Source: Tessaracoccus rhinocerotis (lineage in GTDB: Bacteria > Actinomycetota > Actinomycetes > Propionibacteriales > Propionibacteriaceae). Taken from it: a stretch of DNA of 64,000 bases. The DNA is taken from the NCBI RefSeq assembly GCF_007197885.1, contig NZ_VKKG01000002.1, forward strand, positions 310,001-374,000, given 5' to 3'. Each line of letters opens with the position of its first letter. Positions within the stretch are counted from its first letter, which is position 1. Positions 16,195-25,577 of this stretch are shown piece after piece. Below the pieces are notes generated by a model, which did no database searches, had not been told where the DNA came from, and saw only the letters and a program-made list of their open reading frames with translations. Both the position numbers and the translations under genes were made by a program.

Positions 16195-17379
16195 TCAGTT
16201 GGTGGACACGGGCAGGCGCTGACCCACCAGGCTCGGCCTGCGGCCGGCGATGTCGGCCGCGAGTGCCTCCAGGGCCTGCGCGGCCGGGTGCTCGGGAGCG
16301 GCGGCAACGATCGGGGCGCCCCTGTCACCGCCGGCGAGCAGCGCCTCGTCGAAGGGCACCTGGCCCAGCAGCGGAACCTCGTAGTGGACGCGCTCGGTGA
16401 GGCCGTCGGCCACCTTCCGGCCACCGCCAGTGCCGAACAGCTCCACCCGATGGGTCTTGGAGCAGTGCGGGCAGAGCGTCTCGAGCCAGCTCATGTTCTC
16501 CACCACGCCGAGCACTTTCTGTTCCATGATGTGCGCCATGGTGCCGGCCCGCTCGGAGACCTCGGAGGCTGCCTGCTGCGGCGTCGTGACCACCAGCACC
16601 TCGGAGGAGGGGATCTTCTGCCCGAGGCTCATGGCGACGTCGCCGGTGCCTGGCGGCAGGTCGAGCAGGAGGAAGTCCAGATCTCCCCAGTAGACGTCGG
16701 CCAGCAACTGGGTGAGCGCGCGGTCGAGGATGGGTCCCCGCCAGGCGACCACCTGGTCCCGGCTCGGCTTCAGCATGCCGATGCTGATCACGGCGATGTC
16801 ATGGGTGACGTTCGGGTCGTCCTTCGAGGGGATCACTGCGGGCACCGGCATGATCATGTCCTCGACCATGGTGGGGCGCGCGTCACCGAGCCCGAGCATG
16901 TCGGGGATGGAGTGGCCGTAGATGTCCGCGTCGAGGATTCCGACCTTGCGTCCCTGGCGGGCCAGCGCGACGGCCAGGTTCACGGTGACCGACGACTTGC
17001 CCACGCCGCCCTTGCCCGAGGCGACGGCGAGCACCTTGGTCAGGTTGCCGGGCTGCGCGAACGGGATCAGGCGCTCCATCTGGCCGCCGCGCAGCAGCTG
17101 GCGCATCGCCTCGCGCTGCTCATCGGTCATGACACCGAGCTCCACGCGTACTCCCGTGACGCCCTCGACGGCCTCGACGGCGGTGGTGACACGTCCGGTG
17201 ATCTCGGTGCGCATGGGGCAGCCGGACACCGTCAGCAGCACCCGCACGAAGACCTGGCCGTCGTCGGTGGCGGTGATCTCGTCGACCATGCCCAGGTCGG
17301 TGATGGGGCGTCGGATCTCCGGGTCCTCCACCTCGTGGAGGGCGGCTCGGACGAGGGGCAGCAGAGGATTCTCAGTCAC
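16195..17379 (-). CDS. mrp: Iron-sulfur cluster carrier P-loop ATPase (Mrp/ApbC/NBP35 family)
   Basis: A 394-residue protein with an N-terminal MIP18/DUF59 domain (LVRAALHEVEDPEIRRPITDLGMV) and a ParA/MinD-like ATPase whose deviant P-loop is ASGKGGVGKSSVTVNL (about residues 125-140). A CxxC metal site, LCPHCSKTH, lies near 286. These proteins bind and transfer Fe-S clusters to target apoproteins. The GTG at 17379 is chosen because TAGACA lies 7 nt upstream; TTG 17385 is a longer alternative. The gene converges on tatB with 13 bp between stops. The same gene (Rv1229c) lies in the mycobacterial locus. Confidence 0.9.
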   Translation of the reverse strand: MTENPLLPLVRAALHEVEDPEIRRPITDLGMVDEITATDDGQVFVRVLLTVSGCPMRTEITGRVTTAVEAVEGVTGVRVELGVMTDEQREAMRQLLRGGQMERLIPFAQPGNLTKVLAVASGKGGVGKSSVTVNLAVALARQGRKVGILDADIYGHSIPDMLGLGDARPTMVEDMIMPVPAVIPSKDDPNVTHDIAVISIGMLKPSRDQVVAWRGPILDRALTQLLADVYWGDLDFLLLDLPPGTGDVAMSLGQKIPSSEVLVVTTPQQAASEVSERAGTMAHIMEQKVLGVVENMSWLETLCPHCSKTHRVELFGTGGGRKVADGLTERVHYEVPLLGQVPFDEALLAGGDRGAPIVAAAPEHPAAQALEALAADIAGRRPSLVGQRLPVSTN

Positions 17380-17436
17380 ACCCAAGTGTCTACGCGTTCA
17401 GATTGCGCAAATCAAACCGGACCCTCGCGCAGATGG

Positions 17437-17787
17437 TCACGGGAGCGAGGCGACCGTGCGGGATTTCTCGTTCAGCGCATCGCACATCACGGTGGTGCTC
17501 AGGGCAACGAGGGCGGGCAGCCACAGCCCGGCGAGACTCGCCAGGACCACGATCGCCGGTCCGAGGACGCAGTGCACGGTGAGGCGTTCCTTGTAGCTGA
17601 GGCGTCGCGACGAGCCCGGTGCCAGCAGCAGGGCCCAGCACAGGCCGTAGGCCACCACGAAGAGGGCCGCGACGACCGCACCGAGCCACCAGCCCCCGGC
17701 GATCCGCCACAGCGACCAGGCACCCAGGCCGAGCAGGGCGAGCTGGCCGAGGAACAGCACGATCGCGTACCAACGGAGTTCACTCAT
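17437..17787 (-). CDS. Small integral membrane protein, unknown function
   Basis: A 116-residue protein beginning MSELRWYAIVLFLGQL with three to four hydrophobic segments: about residues 5-26, 31-54 and a long one at 75-105 that could be two helices. A short basic loop, SSRRLSYKERL, separates the second and third. I recognise no family. Its start overlaps the end of the DUF1003 gene by 8 bp, so the two are co-transcribed and probably translationally coupled. The tail DALNEKSRTVASLP is polar. Confidence 0.6.
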   Translation of the reverse strand: MSELRWYAIVLFLGQLALLGLGAWSLWRIAGGWWLGAVVAALFVVAYGLCWALLLAPGSSRRLSYKERLTVHCVLGPAIVVLASLAGLWLPALVALSTTVMCDALNEKSRTVASLP

Positions 17788-18316
17788 CGATTTCTGCCAC
17801 CTTGTTGAGTCTCGCCTCGAGGTCCCGGAGCTCCCCGCGCAGTTCGCCACGGACGAAGTCGCGGGTGGCGAGCTCACCCAGGGCCATTCTGATGGCCGCG
17901 ATCTCACGGGCCAGGAAGTCCATGTCGGCCCGGGACTGCCGGGCCACCTCGCGGTCCTCGTCCAGGCTGAGCTTGTCCCGCATCTCCTGGCGGTTCTGCG
18001 CCAGCATGATCAGCGGCGCCGCGTAGGAGGCCTGCGTGGAGAAGAACAGGTTCAGCAGGATGAACGGGTACGGGTCCCACCTGAACCCGAACAGCCCGAC
18101 GAGGTTGACCACCACCCACGCGATCACGAAGACCGTCATGTAGAGCAGGAACTTCGCGGTTCCCATGGACTGGGCCACCCATTCCGCGAACTTCCCGAAG
18201 GTCTCCGAGTCAAGGGTGACCTGCGGGAACAGCGAACGACGGCGACCGCCCGGCTCAGAGAGGATGTTGCGGTCGCGGTCGCGGTCGCGGTCCCGCTCGC
18301 GCTCAGCCCCGGCCAC
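17780..18316 (-). CDS. DUF1003 family membrane protein
   Basis: A 178-residue protein. The DUF1003 signature is clear: WDPYPFILLNLFFSTQASYAAPLIMLAQNRQ near residues 80-112, after a membrane helix (FLLYMTVFVIAWVVVNLVG). The C-terminus is a charged, probably coiled-coil region. The N-terminus is unusual: ERERDRDRDRDRN, encoded by four exact GCGGTC hexamers (18269-18292, plus-strand reading), a possible slippage site. The GTG start overlaps the end of the upstream MgtE-N gene by 14 bp. Rv1231c is the probable mycobacterial counterpart. Biochemical function is unknown. Confidence 0.82.
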   Translation of the reverse strand: MAGAERERDRDRDRDRNILSEPGGRRRSLFPQVTLDSETFGKFAEWVAQSMGTAKFLLYMTVFVIAWVVVNLVGLFGFRWDPYPFILLNLFFSTQASYAAPLIMLAQNRQEMRDKLSLDEDREVARQSRADMDFLAREIAAIRMALGELATRDFVRGELRGELRDLEARLNKVAEIDE

Positions 18317-19580
18317 CGGTCACCTCGGAAGCGCGCTGGGCGTCCATCTGGATACCGCGCCAGTCGTCGGGGAGCATGTGGTCGAGCACGTCGTCGACCG
18401 TCACGGCGCCCACGAGCTGGCCGAGGTGGTTCACCACGGGAGCCACCACCAGGTTGTAGGTGGCGAAGAATCGGCTCACCTCGGCGAGGGGTGTGGTGGG
18501 GGTGAGCGCCTCCAGGTTCTGGTCCAGCATCGTGGCCACCTGCAGCGTGGGCGCCGAGCGCAGCAGCTGCTGGAAGTGGCAGGCCCCGATGTAGCGGCCG
18601 GAAGGCGTCTCGTGCGGCGCCCTGGTGATGAACACCATGGCGGCCAGGGCGGGGGTGAGCTGCTCGTCGCGGCACCTGGCGAGGGCCATCGCGACGGTGG
18701 CGTCGGTGTCCAGGACGATCGGCTCGGGCGTCATCATGCCGCCGGCGGTGTGCTCCTCGTAGAGCAGCAGCCTGCGCACGTCCGAGGCGTCCTCCGGCTC
18801 CATGCGCTGCAGCAGGTCCTCGGCCATCGCCGCCGGGAGTTCCTTGATCAGGTCCGCGGCGTCGTCGGGATCCATCTCCTCGAGCACGTCGGCGGCGCGC
18901 TCGTGGTCCAGCGCCTGGATCAACTCCACCTGCTCGTCCTCGGGCAACTCCTCGATGGCCTCGGCGAGGGTCTCGTCGTCGAGGGCGTGGACCACCTCGG
19001 CGAGCCGCTCCGGGTCGAGGTCGTGGAGTTCGCGGGCGACGTCGGCGGCCTTCATGTCCGAGAACTCGGCGACGAAGTGCGCGGCGGTGCGCCCCTTGGC
19101 GAGCACCAGGTCGGGCACCTCGTCCCACCGGACGATCTCGGTGGTGGAGCGGCCGCCGAAGCCGAACCGGCCCACCTTCGTGCGGCTGTGCAGCGCCACC
19201 GATCGGACCTCCCACTCGCGGTTGCGGACCTGCACGATGGACACGTCGTAGATCTTTGTGGGGTGCTCGCGGGGGACCGGCCTGTCGAACAGGTCCCCGT
19301 CGACGAGCAACTCGGTGTCGCGCTTCTGGAACTTGCGGGTGTCCACCTGCCCGAGGATGGAGACCTGGTTGGCGGTGATCGCGTGGACGCGGATCATGGG
19401 GACGAAGATCCGCTGGCGGGCGAACAGCTCCACCAGCAGGCCCCGCACGCGCGGCGCCAGGCTGCCAGTGCGGAGGTGGAAGACGACGTCCCGGATGCGG
19501 CCCACCTGGTCCCCGGCCGCGTCGACGAGGGGGAGGCCGATGACGCGTGAGACATAGACCTGCGTGTCCTTGGCGTTCAT
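18303..19580 (-). CDS. PRC-barrel / MgtE N-domain / CBS-pair protein without transport domain
   Basis: A 425-residue cytosolic protein. Residues 1-85 form a PRC-barrel-like domain (VIGLPLVDAAGDQVGRIRDV). About 170-290 are the MgtE intracellular N-domain, a helical superhelix (DLDPERLAEVVHALDDETLAEAIEELPEDE and on). A CBS pair follows from about 295 to 415 (MMTPEPIVLDTDATVAMAL; LTPTTPLAEVSRFFATYNLVVAPVV). In MgtE these domains sense Mg2+ and gate the channel, but no membrane domain follows here. M. tuberculosis Rv1232c has the same layout. It starts the operon with the DUF1003 and small membrane genes, which may be its membrane partners. Confidence 0.85.
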   Translation of the reverse strand: MNAKDTQVYVSRVIGLPLVDAAGDQVGRIRDVVFHLRTGSLAPRVRGLLVELFARQRIFVPMIRVHAITANQVSILGQVDTRKFQKRDTELLVDGDLFDRPVPREHPTKIYDVSIVQVRNREWEVRSVALHSRTKVGRFGFGGRSTTEIVRWDEVPDLVLAKGRTAAHFVAEFSDMKAADVARELHDLDPERLAEVVHALDDETLAEAIEELPEDEQVELIQALDHERAADVLEEMDPDDAADLIKELPAAMAEDLLQRMEPEDASDVRRLLLYEEHTAGGMMTPEPIVLDTDATVAMALARCRDEQLTPALAAMVFITRAPHETPSGRYIGACHFQQLLRSAPTLQVATMLDQNLEALTPTTPLAEVSRFFATYNLVVAPVVNHLGQLVGAVTVDDVLDHMLPDDWRGIQMDAQRASEVTGGRG

Positions 19581-19594
19581 GGGTGGCAATCTAC

Positions 19595-19771
19595 ACTCAC
19601 GCATGGGGGCTTCGCCCCCATGGACCCCCACTCACGGGGCTTCGCCCCGTGTACCCCGCTCACGGGGCTTCGCCCCGTGTACCCCACTCACGGGGCTTCG
19701 CCCCGTGTACCCCACTCATGGGGCTTCGCCCCCATGGACCCCCACTCACGGGGCTTCGCCCCGCGTACCCC
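19595..19771. repeat. Tandem array of six GC-rich hairpin repeats
   Basis: Six head-to-tail units fill most of the 293-bp divergent gap between the MgtE-N gene and the stress-protein gene. Units 2, 3, 4 and 6 are 28 bp (core ACTCACGGGGCTTCGCCCCG, then TGTACCCC); units 1 and 5 are longer (35 and 30 bp). Each forms a hairpin with stem CACGGGGC or CATGGGGGC and a TTC loop. In units 1 and 5 both arms change together (CACGGGGC/GCCCCGTG to CATGGGGG/CCCCCATG), so pairing is conserved. The units are 19595-19629, 19630-19657, 19658-19685, 19686-19713, 19714-19743 and 19744-19771. An in-frame reading across them is an artefact of the repeat. Confidence 0.9.
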
Positions 19772-19873
19772 GGACCTGTCCGCGCCTCGGTTGGGACGAA
19801 CTTGCCGCCCGGGCCCGGGCTCGGGGATAGAGTTCTCAGCGACGGACCTCGCGCACGAAGTCAGGAGCACACC

Positions 19874-20377
19874 ATGAGTCTGAACCCACAACAGGGAATG
19901 GGTCTCGAACTCGAGTACCCGCAGCACCTCGCGGAGTACAGGACCTACGCGGAGGCGCAGGAGGCGGTGGACTACCTCTCGGACAAGGAGTTCCCGGTCC
20001 AGAATCTGGTGATCCTGGGCACCAACCTGCGCACGGTGGAGCGCGTGACCGGGCGCCGGACGTGGGGCAGTGTGCTCGTCAACGGCGCGGTCGGGGGCCT
20101 CGGGATGGGCATCTTCGTCTCACTCATGCTCTGGTTCTTCTACCGCGGCTTCGCGTCGTTCCTGTTCATGCTGTTGATCGGCCTCGTGATGGGCGCCGTC
20201 TTCGGGCTCATCACCTCCGCCATCGGCTACGCCCTCAGCGGTGGCAAGCGCGACTTCGACTCCATGCGGCAGACCATCGCCACCGCCTACGAGCTCCAGT
20301 GCGAGCACAAGGTGGTGGAGCAGGCCCGCCAGCTGCTGGCGCAGCGACCCGGCGCCCGCGCCGAAGCGTTCGAGTGA
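19874..20377 (+). CDS. General stress protein 17M/YflT-domain membrane protein
   Basis: A 167-residue protein. Residues 15-55 match the YflT/GSP17M N-domain (EYRTYAEAQEAVDYLSDKE, then VQNLVILGTNLRTVERVTGR). Two membrane helices follow at about 68-92 and 97-120 (GGLGMGIFVSLMLWFFY; LFMLLIGLVMGAVFGLITS). The C-terminal 40 residues are soluble. Rv1234 is the apparent mycobacterial counterpart and lies in the same relative place. The start at 19874 is preceded by CAGGAG at 19862-19867. The gene lies directly downstream of the hairpin repeat array, so its 5' leader may contain those hairpins if transcription begins upstream of them. Confidence 0.78.
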   Translation: MSLNPQQGMGLELEYPQHLAEYRTYAEAQEAVDYLSDKEFPVQNLVILGTNLRTVERVTGRRTWGSVLVNGAVGGLGMGIFVSLMLWFFYRGFASFLFMLLIGLVMGAVFGLITSAIGYALSGGKRDFDSMRQTIATAYELQCEHKVVEQARQLLAQRPGARAEAFE

Positions 20378-20988
20378 GCAGCGGCCCCCAGTTCTGGGAC
20401 GACCGCTACTCCCACCCCAACTACGTCTTCGGCTACAGGACGAACGACTTCCTGGCCGCCAACGCGCGCTTCCTGAGGCCCGGATCCCGGGTGCTGTGCC
20501 TGGGCGACGGCGAGGGGCGCAACGGCGTCCACCTCGCCAAGCTGGGCCACGACGTCGTAAGCCTCGACCAGTCCGGCGTCGGCCTGGCCAAGGCGGAGCA
20601 GCTCGCCGCGGACAGCGGCGTGCGGATCGAGACCTGGCAGGTGGACCTGGCCGACTGGGTGGACCATCCCGCCCCTGAGCGGAGCTGGGACGCGATCGTG
20701 TCCATCTTCTGCCACCTGCCGTCCGAGCTGCGTCGTCGCGTCTGCCAGACCTCCACGGCCCAGACCCGCCCGGGCGGGATGCTGCTGCTGGAGGCCTACT
20801 CGCCCGCCCAGGTCGCCCTCGGGACGGGCGGCCCGAAGGACCCGGACAAGCTGCTGACCAGGCAGGACGTGCTCGCGGACTGGCAGGGATGGCGCCTGGA
20901 CGTGAGGCTCGTGGAGCGGAGGATCTTCGAGGGCATGGGGCACCAGGGCCTCTCCAGCGTGGTGCAGGTGCTGGGAAAGCGGACCTGA
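20374..20988 (+). CDS. Class I SAM-dependent methyltransferase
   Basis: A 204-residue protein starting with FWDDRYSHPNYVFGYRTNDFL, a common opening of small methyltransferases in the tellurite-resistance (TehB)-like group. Motif I is RVLCLGDGEGRNGVHLAKLG (about 40-59), and the strand-2 acidic residue follows in VVSLDQS. The GTG start overlaps the stop of the stress-protein gene (GTGA), indicating coupling. The product is soluble. I cannot assign the substrate; a TehB-like or thiopurine-type role is possible but not shown. Confidence 0.8.
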   Translation: MSSGPQFWDDRYSHPNYVFGYRTNDFLAANARFLRPGSRVLCLGDGEGRNGVHLAKLGHDVVSLDQSGVGLAKAEQLAADSGVRIETWQVDLADWVDHPAPERSWDAIVSIFCHLPSELRRRVCQTSTAQTRPGGMLLLEAYSPAQVALGTGGPKDPDKLLTRQDVLADWQGWRLDVRLVERRIFEGMGHQGLSSVVQVLGKRT

Positions 20989-21060
20989 CCTCCCCGCGCC
21001 CGAGTGGGTTCGGTAGCTTGGTGGGGGACAGAGTCTTTCGGCGAGCAGTGAGGTGGACCG

Positions 21061-21879
21061 ATGAAGTTGACGTTTGACACCTACAACCCCGGCGGACGGG
21101 CGGAACGGATCCTCGTGCTCGGGCCGAGCCTGGGCGGCAACGCGCAGCACCAGTGGACCGCGGTGGCGGAACGCCTCCGGCACGAGGCTCGCATCGTGTT
21201 CGTGGACCTGCCCGGGCACGCACTCACCCCGGTCTGGGACGACGCCGACGAGCCGACGCTCGACGTCGTGGCCGAGGCCGTCATGGACGTGGTCCGGGAG
21301 GTCAGCGAGGAGAACGACGGGCTGCCCGTGTTCTTCGCGGGGCTGTCGATCACGGGCGCGACGGGTCTGCACATCGCCAGGGATTTCGAGGACGAGATCG
21401 CCGGCGTGGCGGTGCTGTGCTCGGCTGCCACCGTCGGCGAACCCGACGCCTGGCGGGCGCGCGCGGACGCCGTCGAGGAGCGGGGCACCCAGCACCTGGT
21501 CGACGAGCTGCGCAAGCGCTGGTTCACACCGGACTTCCGGGCCCGGCAGCCCCGGACCGTGGACACCCTGCTCGAGGGGGTCGCGGTCACCGACGACCAC
21601 TCCTACGCGCAGCTCTGCCGCGCGCTGGCGGTCCACGACGTGCGGGCCGACCTCGAGAACATCCGCACCCCGCTGTTGCTCCTCGCTGGCGAGCGGGACT
21701 CCTCGACGCCGTTCGGGAACGTGGAGCTGGTCGCCAGCACGGTTCCCGGTGCGGAGCTGCGCACCATCCCGGAGGCCGCCCACCAGATCACGGTGGCCGA
21801 CCCCGAGGACGTCGCGGGAGCGCTGTCCAGCTTCATGGCGCGGGTCAGCAGGCCCAGGCGCCCCCACCTGGAGGACTGA
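21061..21879 (+). CDS. Alpha/beta hydrolase
   Basis: A 272-residue alpha/beta hydrolase of the enol-lactonase-like size. The oxyanion region is ILVLGPSLGGNAQHQW (about 15-30). The nucleophile elbow is GLSITG with Ser near residue 98, the acid is likely Asp in LAGERDSSTP near 220, and the base is His in EAAHQITVADPEDVA near 241. GAGGTGG before the ATG serves as ribosome binding site. The sequence recalls 3-oxoadipate enol-lactonase (PcaD), but no other aromatic-degradation gene is near, so the substrate is open. It converges on the pepP gene with 5 bp between. Confidence 0.8.
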   Translation: MKLTFDTYNPGGRAERILVLGPSLGGNAQHQWTAVAERLRHEARIVFVDLPGHALTPVWDDADEPTLDVVAEAVMDVVREVSEENDGLPVFFAGLSITGATGLHIARDFEDEIAGVAVLCSAATVGEPDAWRARADAVEERGTQHLVDELRKRWFTPDFRARQPRTVDTLLEGVAVTDDHSYAQLCRALAVHDVRADLENIRTPLLLLAGERDSSTPFGNVELVASTVPGAELRTIPEAAHQITVADPEDVAGALSSFMARVSRPRRPHLED

Positions 21880-21884
21880 CCGGG

Positions 21885-23309
<1,425 letters not shown>

Positions 23310-23391
23310 GGGGCCACAGTCTAGTCCGGTGCAGAACAACCGGCAGGGGCGTAGATTGTCCCCCTAGGACAACTCAACTGGAGGACACGAG

Positions 23392-24132
23392 ATGCTCGCC
23401 GAACCCGCCGACCAGATCCGCCTGCTCGAACTCGCGGACCTGGACCAAGAACTTGGCAGGGTGCAGCACGCCGCGCAGGCCCTGCCCGAACACAAGCAGA
23501 TCAACGAGCTGATGGCCGCCAGGCAGGAGGTGACAGACGCACTCGTGGCCGTCACCACGGAGGTGGACGACCTCCAGGTCGCAGTCCGTCGCGCCGAGGC
23601 TGACCTCGTGCCCGTGAAGCAGCGACTGGAGCGCGACGCCAGACGGGTGGAGGACGGATCGGTCACCGACGGAAAGACGCTGCGGGGACTCATCGACGAG
23701 GTCGAGCACATCAAGCGCCGCATCGCCACGCTCGAGGACGAGCAGCTCGAGGTCATGGGACAGCTCGAGGACGCCGAGAGCCGCAAGCGCGACATCGAGC
23801 AGCGCAAGACCGGCATCGAGGCGAGGCTGCGGGACCTCGTCGGGGTCCGGAACGAGAAGGTCGGCGCACTGCAGGCGGAGGCCGGCGAGATCAGCGCCTC
23901 ACGCAAGGCCAGGGCCGCTGCGGTGGCGGCGGACCTGCTGAAGCTCTACGAGCGGATCCGCGAACAGCGTGGGCTGGGCGCGGCCCGCCTCGCACGCGGG
24001 CGCTGCAGCGGCTGCCAGCTCGAGATCACCGTCTCGGACCTGGACACCTACCGCAAGGCGCCCGCCAACCAGGTGCTGCGCTGCGTCGAGTGCGACAGGA
24101 TCCTGGTGCGGACCGCGGAGTCGGGTCTCTGA
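23392..24132 (+). CDS. Coiled-coil zinc-ribbon protein (C4-type, Rv2229c-like)
   Basis: A 246-residue protein. Residues about 15-185 are a long charged coiled coil (VDDLQVAVRRAEADLVPVKQRLERD and on). The C-terminus is a four-cysteine zinc ribbon: GRCSGCQLEI near 205 and LRCVECDRIL near 230. GGAGG at 23379-23383 gives the ribosome binding site. The family is widespread and conserved in actinobacteria (Rv2229c), thought to act with nucleic acids or translation, but its exact role is not something I can state. It overlaps the following RNB ribonuclease gene by one base, suggesting a shared task in RNA handling. Confidence 0.85.
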   Translation: MLAEPADQIRLLELADLDQELGRVQHAAQALPEHKQINELMAARQEVTDALVAVTTEVDDLQVAVRRAEADLVPVKQRLERDARRVEDGSVTDGKTLRGLIDEVEHIKRRIATLEDEQLEVMGQLEDAESRKRDIEQRKTGIEARLRDLVGVRNEKVGALQAEAGEISASRKARAAAVAADLLKLYERIREQRGLGAARLARGRCSGCQLEITVSDLDTYRKAPANQVLRCVECDRILVRTAESGL

Positions 24133-25571
24133 TGCCGGCCCGCCACATCGAGTTCCGCGGCGTCCCGGAGGAGGTCCGCAAGGGTCTGGACCGGCTCCGC
24201 GCGTCCCTCGAGCTGCCGGAGGGGTTCCCCACCGACGTCGACGCGCAGGCCGAACATCTGGCGGCCTCCCCTCCGGAGTTCCCGGATCACAAGGACATGA
24301 CCGACGTCGAGTTCGTCACCGTCGACCCGCCGGACGCGATGGACCTGGACCAAGCGCTGCACATCCGGCGCGAGGGGGAGGGCTACCGGGTCCGCTACGC
24401 GATCGCCGACGTCGGGGCCTGGGTGGAGCCGGGCAGCCCCGTCGACCGCGAGGCCCACCTGCGCGGCCAGACCCTCTATGCGCCGAGCGCGAAGGTCCCG
24501 CTGCACCCCAGGGCGCTCAGCGAGGGCGCCGCGTCCCTGCTCGCGGACGGCGTCGCACGGCCCGCAATGGTGTGGACCCATCTACTGGACGCCAAGGGCG
24601 AGGTGACCGCCACCACGCTCGAGCGCGCCATGGTGGTCAACCGCGCCAAGCTCAGCTACGAGGGGATCCAGGCAGACCTCGACGCCGGCAACGCCAACGA
24701 GACGGTCCGCCTGCTCGCTGAGGTGGGACCGCTGCGCGAACGGATCGAGGCCGAGCGCGGCGGCATCTCCCTGAACCTGCCGGACCAGGAGATCGTCACA
24801 GACGGGCACACCTGGCTGCCGGTCTTCCGCGAACTGGTGAAGGTGGAGGACTGGAACGCGCAGATCTCCCTGCTGACCGGGATCGCCGCAGCCGACCTGA
24901 TGATCTCCGGCGGGGTGGGGATCCTCCGCACCCTGCCGCCCGCGGAGGACCATGCCGTGGACAGGTTGCGCCGAGCTGCCAGGACGTTGGGCGTCGAGTG
25001 GCCCAAGGGCCAGTCGTACCCGGACTTCGTGCGCAGCCTGCACCCGTCGGACCCGAGGGAGCACGCCGTCCTGGTGAAGTGCACCATGCTGTTCCGGGGC
25101 GCCGGTTACCTGGCCTTCGACGGTGAGGTGCCCGACGCCAACCTCGAGCACTCCGCGCTGGCCACCCCGTACGCGCACACGACGGCGCCCCTGCGACGGC
25201 TCGTGGACAGGTTCGTGCTGGAGATCTGCCATGCACTCGCCAACGACCTGCCGGTGCCGCAGTGGGCGCGAGAGGCCCTGGACACGCTGCCCGAACAGAT
25301 GCAGGCGTCCGGCCGGAAGGCCGGCTCCTACGAGCGCGGCGTCGTGGACCTGGCCGAGGCTCTCGTGCTCTCCGACAGGGTGGGGGAGATCTTCGAGGCC
25401 GTCCTGATCGACGTCTACCCGAAGAACTCGATGGGCACCTTCCAGATCGCCGACCCGGCGGTCGAGGCGGAGCTCAAGGCCGACAGGCGCGACGTCGGGA
25501 CGAGGATCCGCGTCCGGCTGGACAAGGTGGACCTGGTCTCGGGCCGCCTGACGTTCAGCCACCCAGGCTGA
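24132..25571 (+). CDS. RNB-domain ribonuclease, short actinobacterial type
   Basis: A 479-residue protein centred on an RNase II/R catalytic (RNB) domain. The active-site stretch is FVTVDPPDAMDLDQALHIRR near residues 60-80. Compared with RNase II, Asp201, Asp207 and Asp209 equivalents are kept, but the fourth Asp (210) is Gln; I believe this variation is normal in the actinobacterial group. Later RNB signatures include HTTAPLRRLVDRF near 351 (the RYxDLxxHR-like region). It lacks the two N-terminal cold-shock domains and a full S1 domain of RNase R. The ATG overlaps the stop of the zinc-ribbon gene (TGATG). Confidence 0.85.
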   Translation: MPARHIEFRGVPEEVRKGLDRLRASLELPEGFPTDVDAQAEHLAASPPEFPDHKDMTDVEFVTVDPPDAMDLDQALHIRREGEGYRVRYAIADVGAWVEPGSPVDREAHLRGQTLYAPSAKVPLHPRALSEGAASLLADGVARPAMVWTHLLDAKGEVTATTLERAMVVNRAKLSYEGIQADLDAGNANETVRLLAEVGPLRERIEAERGGISLNLPDQEIVTDGHTWLPVFRELVKVEDWNAQISLLTGIAAADLMISGGVGILRTLPPAEDHAVDRLRRAARTLGVEWPKGQSYPDFVRSLHPSDPREHAVLVKCTMLFRGAGYLAFDGEVPDANLEHSALATPYAHTTAPLRRLVDRFVLEICHALANDLPVPQWAREALDTLPEQMQASGRKAGSYERGVVDLAEALVLSDRVGEIFEAVLIDVYPKNSMGTFQIADPAVEAELKADRRDVGTRIRVRLDKVDLVSGRLTFSHPG

Positions 25572-25577
25572 ATCGCC

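Noticed and set aside
19595-19771. CRISPR-like array
   Set aside because: Units abut directly with no unique spacers, each is a self-complementary hairpin, and no cas gene is in the window.
19547-19873. N-terminal extension of the stress-protein frame through the repeat array
   Set aside because: The extra residues are translations of the hairpin repeats (GFAP-type periodicity). ATG 19874 has a Shine-Dalgarno and begins the conserved domain.
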